Shown piece after piece: positions 1 through 5,508 of a stretch of 8,245 nt of DNA (position 1 is the first letter of the stretch; each line of letters begins with the position of its first letter). Location of the stretch: positions 1 through 8,245 of the forward strand of contig JAUUSJ010000169.1 of the NCBI GenBank assembly GCA_030841965.1, read 5' to 3'. The translations under genes and the position numbers were made by a program. Origin of the DNA: Blautia sp. (GTDB lineage: Bacteria; Bacillota; Clostridia; Lachnospirales; Lachnospiraceae). The notes beneath the pieces are model-generated. The model saw nothing but the letters and a program-made list of their open reading frames with translations. It searched no databases and was not told where the DNA came from.

Positions 1-110
1 CGAAAAACCGCTCCACTCTCTATCGTTTACGGAGGAGATATCTGCTTGCTCTCTTAGCTGTGTATTGGCAAAATCTGATAAGAATTTAAAATTTTTTATA
101 AGGACAATTA
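1..110 (-). repeat. Truncated copy of dispersed inverted-repeat element
   Basis: Positions 1-28 match the reverse complement of 2897-2924 (left arm of the complete element at 2867-3062) at 27 of 28 bases. Weaker similarity continues through an ATAT-CTGC block and the GCTGTGTATTGG box (57-68), whose counterpart is the reverse complement of 2857-2869. It then fades through an A/T-rich tail to about 110. The copy is inverted relative to the middle element, and its other half lies outside the window. The right boundary is approximate because the tail is low complexity. Confidence 0.7.
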
Positions 111-130
111 CTATTGATGTGGTGTAAAAA

Positions 131-470
131 GTTCTTGCGGGGATTTTCTATTTTTTTGCTATTATAACCGTAATTATAGGAGTGTTTTACAGGCATTTTT
201 TATTCTTGTGTTTTTTTAACTGTAATTATGGGAGTGCTTTACAGGCATTTTTTATTCTTGTGTTTTTTCAACTGTAATTATTAGGAGTGCTTTACAGGCA
301 TTTTTTATTCTTGTGTTTTTTTAACTGTAACTATAAGTTTGTTCTTACAGGCGTTTTTCCATTCATTTGATTTTACAACCGTAACTACAGGAATATTTTA
401 CAGGTATTTTTTATTCTTGTGTTTTTTCAACTGTAACGATAGTCTTATTCTTATTGGCATTTTCTACTGT
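131..470. repeat. 52-53 bp tandem repeat array, about seven units
   Basis: The box ACAGGC and its variants recur at 189, 241, 294, 347, 400 and 453, a period of 52-53 bp, with a weaker unit near 136. Each unit has an A/T-rich stretch with T-runs, then ACTGTAA, about 12 nt, and TTTACAGG. CTGTAA and TTACAG are reverse complements, so most units can form a 6-bp hairpin followed closely by a T-run. The second to fourth units are nearly identical and the outer ones are diverged. Units abut directly with no unique spacers, so this is not a CRISPR. No open frame runs through it. A function as a weak terminator series or a protein-binding array is possible but unproven. Confidence 0.85.
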
Positions 471-604
471 TTTCATTTTTTTCTACTATATTCAATTTTT
501 AATACCCGTTTATAATTTTTGAATTTTTTTAATTTTGATAAGATATAGTTTCCCAATATCTTTATTAGGATAGCACTATTTTTGACAGTTTTGAGGAGCT
601 TTCC

Positions 605-637
605 GAAACTACTCTGAAACTATTCTGAAACTGTATA
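605..637. repeat. Three 11-bp direct repeats in A/T-rich intergenic DNA
   Basis: GAAACT occurs at 605, 616 and 627. The 11-bp units are GAAACTACTCT, GAAACTATTCT and GAAACTGTATA. A period of 11 puts the boxes on one face of the helix, so a binding array is conceivable, but three short copies could also be replication slippage. The surrounding stretch from 471 to about 714 is A/T-rich and shows no gene, RNA gene or clear promoter. Confidence 0.5.
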
Positions 638-714
638 AATATATAGGTCTGTATCTGTTTGTGTTTGCTTCTAATTATCTTTGTTTGAGTTCACTACACC
701 TTCCTATAATGTCA

Positions 715-815
715 AGCCCTTCTTGGCTGTGTACTGGTAAAATAATCCAAAATGTTTTTTTATAGGAATAGCTATTATATAGTTTTAACGTGAATTTTCT
801 GCTTTTTTATTTATA
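715..815 (-). repeat. Degenerate second copy of the 40-165 repeat edge
   Basis: The box GGCTGTGTACTGGTAAAAT (from 725) matches the GCTGTGTATTGGCAAAAT box starting at 57. Similarity continues through a T-run followed by ATAGGAATAGCTATT and a GAATTTTCTGCTTTTTT tail, which resembles the tail at about 141-160. The two copies are direct repeats flanking the 53-bp array. This looks like an old remnant of the same dispersed family. The alignment was made by eye across A/T-rich sequence, so its extent is uncertain. Confidence 0.45.
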
Positions 816-866
816 AAAATTTATGCTATCCCTCGTAAAAAAACACTTTTCTATCTTTAGTTTTTA

Positions 867-875
867 TGCTATACT
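867..875 (+). promoter_or_regulatory. Candidate extended -10 promoter for exoA
   Basis: TGCTATACT is an extended -10 box (TG, one base, TATACT), one mismatch from TATAAT. No good -35 hexamer sits 17 bp upstream, where the sequence is T-rich, as is tolerated in extended -10 promoters. Transcription would begin near 882 and give a leader of about 200 nt before exoA. This is a motif call only, in A/T-rich DNA where chance matches are common. Confidence 0.35.
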
Positions 876-912
876 ATAAAGCTAGACTTGAATTTTGTGA
901 AAAATAAAATTT

Positions 913-931
913 AGGAAATTTAAAATTTCCT
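913..931. promoter_or_regulatory. Perfect 19-bp palindrome upstream of exoA
   Basis: AGGAAATTT-A-AAATTTCCT is a perfect inverted repeat with 9-bp arms around one central base. The one-base centre is too tight for an RNA hairpin with full arms, so a dimeric DNA-binding protein is the more natural reading. It lies about 30-50 bp downstream of the candidate exoA start site, where a repressor could act as a roadblock. No named operator was recognised. Confidence 0.4.
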
Positions 932-1026
932 GTGGAATAGTTTTTATCTCAAATTTTAAGAGAGAGGGAAAGAAACTTGAAATTTATGATGAAGGAATAA
1001 AGTAGAAATCAGAAAGGGTTAAGAGA

Positions 1027-1083
1027 AAGGAGGGAGGCTCTTCTCTCATGACATAAGTCACGAGTGTCCGAGCCCTAATTATA
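1027..1083 (+). promoter_or_regulatory. Structured exoA leader with displaced ribosome binding site
   Basis: The strong Shine-Dalgarno AAGGAGG (1027-1033) lies about 50 nt before the exoA ATG, and nothing like one occurs in the last 20 nt. The sequence between can fold. GGCTC (1036-1040) pairs with GAGCC (1070-1074). Inside this, CTC-A-TGAC (1045-1052) pairs with GTCA-C-GAG (1057-1064) around an ATAA loop. Folding would bring the site to roughly 10 nt from the start. Alternatively the site serves ATG-ACA-TAA at 1048-1056, a two-codon minimal frame. The pairing is visible in the sequence; the role in translation is inference. Confidence 0.45.
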
Positions 1084-1836
1084 ATGAAGTTGATATCGTG
1101 GAATGTGAATGGCTTGAGAGCGTGTGTAAAGAAGGGATTTATGGATTTCTTTAGAGAATGTGATGCGGATATTTTTTGTGTGCAGGAGACAAAACTGCAG
1201 GAGGGGCAGATTGAGCTTGATATGCCGGAGTATTTTCAGTATTGGAATTATGCAGAGAAAAAGGGATATTCTGGAACTGCGATTTTTACAAAGTATGAAC
1301 CTCTTTGTGTAATGTATGGGATGGGAATAGAGGAGCATGATAAAGAAGGAAGAGTCATTACACTTGAGTACGAGGAATATTATGTGGTGACTTGCTATAC
1401 ACCAAACTCAAAGAGAGGGCTGGAGAGACTTCCGTATCGCCAGGAATGGGATGATGCTTTCCGTGAGTATTTGGTTTCGCTCCATGAAAAGAAGCCAGTT
1501 ATTTTTTGTGGAGATTTAAATGTGGCGCATAAGGAGATTGACTTAAAAAATGCGAAAGCAAATCGAGGGAATTCAGGCTTTACCGACGAAGAGAGAGAGA
1601 AGTTCAGTGAATTATTGGATGCGGGATTTGTGGACACCTTCCGCTATTGTTATCCTGATATGGAGGGAGCTTATAGCTGGTGGTCTTATCGCTTTTCAGC
1701 GAGAGAGAAGAATGCGGGATGGCGTATTGATTATTTCGGGGTATCGGAGGATTTAGCTGAGGACATCATAGATGTTGGAATTCATGCAGATATTATGGGG
1801 TCCGACCATTGTCCGATAGAGCTTTGTCTTAGATAG
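1084..1836 (+). CDS. exoA: Exodeoxyribonuclease III / AP endonuclease (ExoIII-EEP family)
   Basis: This cytoplasmic DNA-repair enzyme cuts the backbone 5' to abasic sites and trims blocked 3' ends in base excision repair. The 250-residue product has the normal length of the family and opens with MKLISWNVNGLRA, the family's usual start. Expected active-site residues are present: N7, E35 in VQETK, Y105 in CYTPNS, D144 and N146 in CGDLNVAHKE, D216 in GWRIDY, and D241-H242 in SDHCPIEL. The start is fixed by the conserved N-terminus even though no ribosome binding site lies close by. The last codons form the first unit of a 17-bp tandem repeat, and the stop arises at the junction with unit two. 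About 190 nt separates it from the next gene, so it is probably transcribed on its own or as a loose pair. Confidence 0.96.
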   Translation: MKLISWNVNGLRACVKKGFMDFFRECDADIFCVQETKLQEGQIELDMPEYFQYWNYAEKKGYSGTAIFTKYEPLCVMYGMGIEEHDKEGRVITLEYEEYYVVTCYTPNSKRGLERLPYRQEWDDAFREYLVSLHEKKPVIFCGDLNVAHKEIDLKNAKANRGNSGFTDEEREKFSELLDAGFVDTFRYCYPDMEGAYSWWSYRFSAREKNAGWRIDYFGVSEDLAEDIIDVGIHADIMGSDHCPIELCLR

Positions 1837-1917
1837 AGCTTTGTCTTAAATAGGGCTTTGTGTTAAATAGAACTCTGCGTCAGATAGAGTTTTGCATTAG
1901 ATAAAATTTGTACTAAA
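1816..1917. repeat. 17-bp tandem repeat starting inside the exoA 3' end
   Basis: Units of 17 bp start at 1816, 1833, 1850, 1867, 1884 and 1901, with consensus ATAGAGCTTTGTCTTAG. Units one and two differ at one base. Later ones decay progressively, and a degenerate seventh follows. Unit one encodes the exoA C-terminus (after SDHCP) and unit two supplies the stop codon TAG (1834-1836). Because 17 is not a multiple of three, each unit shifts frame. The gradient of decay suggests the gene end was the source and the copies spread downstream. Confidence 0.88.
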
Positions 1918-2028
1918 CAAAACTTAGACAGGATTTTTGTTTATTGGTAGAAGAGTTTCAAAAAATGCATATTCATTTGCAAGGTGTGGATAAAAATTAG
2001 AATCATTTATAGAATAGGAGAGATTTAG

Positions 2029-2802
2029 ATGGAACAGGAAGGAAAGTTTTTAGAGTCATTGGAGGAGTTAAAGAGTATTGCGGCGACTCAGAATAATCAG
2101 TTGACTTTAGATGATATTAGACAGTATTTTTCAGATTTTGCATCAGATGACACAAAGATGGAGCTGATTTACCAGTATTTTATGAGTAATCAGATTAAGA
2201 TTGTCGGAAGAGAAGATATTGTTTCAGAATCTGAGGAGGAGGAAGAAATAATCTTAGACGAGAAGGCGAAAAAAGTTCTTCAGATGTACATGGAAGAAAT
2301 CGGAGATATCCGTGAGTTAGGAGAAGAGGAAGAGAGAGAATTTGTAGAAAAGATGCTTGCCGGTGATGAGGAGGCAAAGCTTATTTTGATAGAGTCTAGA
2401 TTAAAGTTAGTGGCGGACATCGCTATGAAATATCAAAATAGAGGACTATTACTTGGTGATTTGATTCAAGAAGGCAATATAGGATTACTTCAAGGCGTGG
2501 AGGAATATTCTGCAAGCGTTGAGATTCCTTTTTCGCAGTTTTGCATTCATGAGATTCAAAGAGGAATAGAACAGGCGATAAAGTTACAAAAAGATAGCCA
2601 GTCGGTAGGCAAAAAGATTGTAAACAGGGTTAATGAACTTGACGAGGCAGCGCAGGATTTGGCGAGAGAGTTAGGAAGAGAGGCAACTCCTGTGGAACTT
2701 GCAAAGCGTATGAATATTACAGAGGAGGAAGTGAAAGACTTAATGAAGATGTCTCTAGATGCCATCTCCGTAGTAGAGCCGAATATGCAGATGCCAAAAT
2801 AA
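2029..2802 (+). CDS. Sigma-70-like protein lacking region 4, RpoD paralogue
   Basis: The 257-residue product aligns with the N-terminal two thirds of the RpoD encoded at 5509-6633. In order it has a region-1.1-like domain (about 10-65), an acidic stretch (about 67-77), region 1.2 (about 83-120), region 2 (to about 190) and a region-3-like segment (about 198-250). It then ends, with no region 4 helix-turn-helix. The region 2.2 RNA-polymerase-core contact DLIQEGNIGL (D144 to L153) is intact. The promoter-melting tryptophan pair of RpoD (W195, W196) is replaced by H174-E175, and the -10 recognition positions Q199 and T202 by R178 and E181. AGGAGA (2016-2021) lies 7 nt before the ATG, and a weak promoter (TTGCAA near 1977, TAGAAT near 1998) is possible. 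The frame is intact, so it is probably functional. It may bind core polymerase without initiating normally. I do not recognise a named family. Confidence 0.85.
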   Translation: MEQEGKFLESLEELKSIAATQNNQLTLDDIRQYFSDFASDDTKMELIYQYFMSNQIKIVGREDIVSESEEEEEIILDEKAKKVLQMYMEEIGDIRELGEEEEREFVEKMLAGDEEAKLILIESRLKLVADIAMKYQNRGLLLGDLIQEGNIGLLQGVEEYSASVEIPFSQFCIHEIQRGIEQAIKLQKDSQSVGKKIVNRVNELDEAAQDLARELGREATPVELAKRMNITEEEVKDLMKMSLDAISVVEPNMQMPK

Positions 2803-2866
2803 AAAACTGACAAAACAATCCAACATTAAAAGTTTTACCATTTTCAGACTGTTTAGCCGATGCACA

Positions 2867-3062
2867 GCGAAAAGAGGAGGCAGGTATATGCCCCACAAAC
2901 GATAGAGAGTGGAGCGATTTTTCGATATACTTAGCTTTGCCGCTGGAGCACTGTCTGAGCAGCGTAGCTGCGAGTTTGCGGGAGGCGGCAAAAATCAGCG
3001 TATGTCGAAAAATCGTGGGAACGAACGTGTTTGAGGGACATATACCTGCCTCCTCTTTTCGC
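2867..3062 (+). repeat. Complete imperfect inverted-repeat element (MITE-like or structured RNA)
   Basis: The outer arms 2867-2890 and 3039-3062 are perfect 24-bp reverse complements. Inside them, CGATTTTTCGA (2915-2925) pairs with TCGAAAAATCG (3005-3015), flanked by T-G and G-T positions that would be wobble pairs in RNA. GCCGC (2939-2943) pairs with GCGGC (2985-2989). A tip hairpin GCAGC-GTA-GCTGC sits at 2959-2971. The whole can fold into one long stem of roughly 75 nt per side. Partial copies, inverted relative to this one, occur at 1-110 and 8176-8245. No transposase frame is inside, so any mobility would need a helper. It follows the sigma-like gene and is followed by T-rich DNA, so it could also end transcription. 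Confidence 0.8.
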
Positions 3063-3185
3063 GTCTCCTTCCATCCCTTTTTCCTCTTTTTTTCGCGTCT
3101 CCTTCCATCCCTTTTTCCTCTTTTTTTGGCGTCTCCTTCCATCTCTTTTTCCTCTTTTTCTTGCGTCTCCTTCCATCTTTTTTTG
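3061..3185. repeat. 34-bp pyrimidine-rich minisatellite
   Basis: GCGTCTCCTTCCATC recurs at 3061, 3095, 3129 and 3163, an exact 34-bp period, each followed by T-runs and CCTC blocks; the last unit is partial. The boundary motif TCCTCTTTT(TTT)CGC is shared with the terminus of the inverted-repeat element at 3051-3062, so the array looks like amplification of the element's edge. The period is not a multiple of three. Open frames on either strand here (Lys/Arg/Glu-rich on one, Phe/Ser/Leu-rich on the other) follow from base composition and are not genes. Confidence 0.9.
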
Positions 3186-3256
3186 CTCTCTTATTATCTT
3201 CCCCTCCTTCCTCCAACAATCTCTCTAAACTCCTCAAAAACCATAATCTTTAACAT

Positions 3257-3298
3257 GATACCAGGGTCAAAAAAGCCTTTTGACGCCTTTGATACCAG
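3257..3298. repeat. GATACCAG direct repeats flanking a 7-bp hairpin
   Basis: GATACCAG occurs at 3257-3264 and 3291-3298. Between them GTCAAAA (3266-3272) and TTTTGAC (3278-3284) form a 7-bp stem with loop AAGCC. The stem is A/T-rich and lacks a following T-run on the + strand, so it is not a standard terminator. It resembles a small dispersed intergenic repeat, but only one copy is in the window. Confidence 0.5.
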
Positions 3299-3348
3299 AT
3301 TGCTCCGCATAATGTGCTCTCTCATCTACGTTCCGTTCCACTCCGGTC

Positions 3349-3381
3349 GGCGCTAAGTGGGCGTCACTGGCGCCCAGCGCC
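3349..3381. other. GC-rich hairpin in the dnaG upstream region
   Basis: GGCGCT (3349-3354) pairs with AGCGCC (3376-3381), and GGGCG (3359-3363) with CGCCC (3371-3375), leaving an AAGT bulge and a 7-nt loop. This short GC-rich patch stands out in A/T-rich DNA. No T-run follows on either strand, so an intrinsic terminator is unlikely. The adjacent CCGTTCCACTC (3334-3344) resembles CCGCTCCACTC at 8-18, so this may be a remnant of the same repeat family. Confidence 0.5.
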
Positions 3382-3390
3382 CTCAAAAAC

Positions 3391-3673
3391 ATTCATAATA
3401 TAAATACCCCATAAAATTCCAAAACTATTATAAAAATAGAACCTAATTCCAAAAATAAATAGATATAAAAAGGAAAGAATAGAACTAAGAAAAAAAGGTT
3501 TTGAAATTTTTTTTAAAAAAGAAAAGGATATTAGCAAAAAATGTAGAATATTAATATTGTAGGGGCATATATTGTAATATCACACAACTACATAATTTAT
3601 CATTAAAATTATAAATCAGATGAGTCCTGTTGTTGATTAGAGCGTATATTGCCAAGTTACTTGTGAATAAAAA
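3391..3673. other. A/T-rich intergenic stretch, no gene seen
   Basis: No coding frame or RNA gene is supported here. It holds A- and T-runs, a perfect 12-bp palindrome AATATTAATATT (3547-3558) and a near neighbour ATATTGTAATAT (about 3569-3580). The dnaG operon promoter is expected in this stretch, but no pair of -35 and -10 boxes with correct spacing stands out, so none is called. Confidence 0.5.
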
Positions 3674-3714
3674 AGGCATTTCTGCCTCAAATAAGGAGGG
3701 GAGGAGAGGCATAT
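3674..3714 (+). promoter_or_regulatory. dnaG leader: small hairpin and double ribosome binding site
   Basis: AGGCA (3674-3678) pairs with TGCCT (3683-3687) around a TTTC loop. Just downstream lie two purine-rich blocks, AAGGAGGG (3693-3700) and GGAG (3703-3706). The second is 8 nt from the dnaG ATG and fits best; the first is about 14 nt away. These fix the dnaG start at 3715. Confidence 0.55.
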
Positions 3715-5478
3715 ATGTACTATTCAGAAGAATTTATTGAAGAAGTGAGGAATAGAAATGATATTGTAGATGTGATTTCTGGTTATGTGGCATTGAAGAA
3801 AAAAGGAAGTGACTATTTTGGGCTTTGTCCATTCCATAATGAGAAATCGGCATCTTTTTCTGTCAGCAGAGATAAGCAGATGTATTACTGTTTTGGCTGT
3901 GGAAATGGAGGAAATGTCTTTACTTTTTTGATGCAATATAATAATGATTCCTTCGTGGAGGCAGTAGAACAGCTTGCAAATCGAGCTGGAATGGAAATTC
4001 CGAGGGAAGAAAAAAGTGAAAAAGACAAAAGAGCAGATGACGAGAAGGGAAAGCTTCGTCAGATGAATAAGCTTGCTGCAAATTATTTTTACTACTTATT
4101 GGGACAAGATAGAGGTAAAAAAGGATTAGAATATTTACGAAATCGCGGGATTACGATGGAGACGATTAAAAAGTTCGGGCTTGGATATGCGGACCGCTAT
4201 CGCGACGATTTATATCGATATTTGCGCAGTAAGGGATTTACCGACCAGGATTTGAAAGACTCTGGATTGGTCTCGATTGATGAGCGAGGAGCGGTGGACA
4301 AGTTTTTTAACCGGGTGATGTTTCCTATTTTGGATGTCCAAAATCGAGTGATTGGCTTTGGTGGGCGAGTGATGGGAGATGGGACGCCTAAGTACTTAAA
4401 TTCAAGAGAAACCGTTCTGTTTGAAAAAAGCCGAAATTTATACGGCTTGACTTATGCAAAGAAAGCGAGAAAGCCATACTTTATTGTATGTGAGGGATAC
4501 ATGGATGTCATTACAATGCATCAGGCGGGATTTGATAATACGGTGGCCTCTCTTGGAACGGCGTTTACGAGCCAACATGCGATGCTTATAAAGAGATATG
4601 TAGATGAGGTTATACTATCGTATGACAGCGATACGGCGGGGCAAAATGCTGCGCTTAGGGCGATTCCGCTTCTTCGGGAGGTGGGATGTCGAGTGAAAGT
4701 GCTTGATTTATCTCCTCATAAGGACCCTGATGAATTTATTAAGGCTTTGGGAAGGGAAGCGCTGGAGGAGAGGATTGGCAAGGCGATAAGCAGTTTTATG
4801 TTTGAGGTCAAGGTTCTCTCAGAAAAATACAATCAGCAAGACCCAGAAAGCCGAACGACATTTCAACATGCTGTGGCTAAAAAATTAGCGACGATTGAGG
4901 AGGCATTGGAGAGAAAAAACTATATAGATGCGATTGCGAATGCTTATTTTATGAGTGGTAGGGAGTTAGAAAAATTGGTCGAAAGATACGGAAGAGAATT
5001 GCCGTTTCAAAAGGAGGCCAAAAGACAGGATGAGCTTAGGCAGGAGAGTCGAAAAAGGGAGAAAACAGATGGGGGAAAAGAGGCACAAAAGCTTCTTCTC
5101 ACTTGGCTTGTCAAGGAACCTTCGCTCTTTGAGAGTTTGAAGGGAGTGATTGACAGCAATGATTTTTTGGAGCCAGCTTATCATGCGGTTGCGATTTTAC
5201 TTTTTGAGCAGTATGAAAAAGAGGGTAAGGTTACACCAGCTAAGATTATTAATCAGTTTGAGAATGCAAAGGAGCAAAGTGAGATAGCTTCGCTGTTTCA
5301 CGCTTCCCTTAAAATGCAGCCGTCGCCTAAGGATAATGAAAAGGTTATTACAGATATTGTAAAAAAAGTAAAAAAGAACCGAATTGACTATGAAATGAGT
5401 CATTCCAACGATATTATGACATGGCAAGAGCTAATAAAAGAAAAAGCAAACTTGCAGAGATTGCATATTTCTCTATAG
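3715..5478 (+). CDS. dnaG: DNA primase DnaG
   Basis: This primase makes the short RNA primers for leading-strand start and each Okazaki fragment, working with the replicative helicase at the fork. The 587-residue length is normal. The N-terminal CHC2 zinc-binding domain has ligands C38, H41, C59 and C62. The RNA-polymerase core includes RNLYGLTYAKKA, and the Toprim metal centre follows with EGYMD (E260 to D264) and DSDTAG (D304, D306). Residues from about 440 onward form the variable helicase-binding C-terminal domain, preceded by a charged K/R/E-rich linker (about 420-460). It is the first gene of the operon, and 30 nt separates its stop from the rpoD start, the classic primase-sigma coupling. 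Confidence 0.98.
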   Translation: MYYSEEFIEEVRNRNDIVDVISGYVALKKKGSDYFGLCPFHNEKSASFSVSRDKQMYYCFGCGNGGNVFTFLMQYNNDSFVEAVEQLANRAGMEIPREEKSEKDKRADDEKGKLRQMNKLAANYFYYLLGQDRGKKGLEYLRNRGITMETIKKFGLGYADRYRDDLYRYLRSKGFTDQDLKDSGLVSIDERGAVDKFFNRVMFPILDVQNRVIGFGGRVMGDGTPKYLNSRETVLFEKSRNLYGLTYAKKARKPYFIVCEGYMDVITMHQAGFDNTVASLGTAFTSQHAMLIKRYVDEVILSYDSDTAGQNAALRAIPLLREVGCRVKVLDLSPHKDPDEFIKALGREALEERIGKAISSFMFEVKVLSEKYNQQDPESRTTFQHAVAKKLATIEEALERKNYIDAIANAYFMSGRELEKLVERYGRELPFQKEAKRQDELRQESRKREKTDGGKEAQKLLLTWLVKEPSLFESLKGVIDSNDFLEPAYHAVAILLFEQYEKEGKVTPAKIINQFENAKEQSEIASLFHASLKMQPSPKDNEKVITDIVKKVKKNRIDYEMSHSNDIMTWQELIKEKANLQRLHISL

Positions 5479-5508
5479 TTTGGTTAGAATATAACAAAGT
5501 ATGGAAGG

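Noticed and set aside
131..470. CRISPR array
   Set aside because: Units abut without distinct spacers, vary by point changes along their whole length, and no cas gene is near.
1075..1338. Minus-strand frame opposite exoA
   Set aside because: It is antisense to a well-supported gene, has no recognisable motif, and is explained by the complement of the exoA codons.
2029..2802. Sigma-like gene as a simple pseudogene of rpoD
   Set aside because: The frame is intact over 257 codons with its own ribosome site and natural stop. The core-binding segment is selectively preserved, whereas a decaying copy would be expected to carry frameshifts.
2937..3356. Open frame of 139 codons on the + strand, and several overlapping minus-strand frames at 2717-3237
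   Set aside because: They run across the inverted-repeat element and the 34-bp minisatellite. Their low-complexity residues reflect pyrimidine/purine bias, the period is not a multiple of three, and no ribosome site or known domain is present.
3349..3381. Rho-independent terminator
   Set aside because: The GC-rich stem is good, but neither strand has the following run of T.
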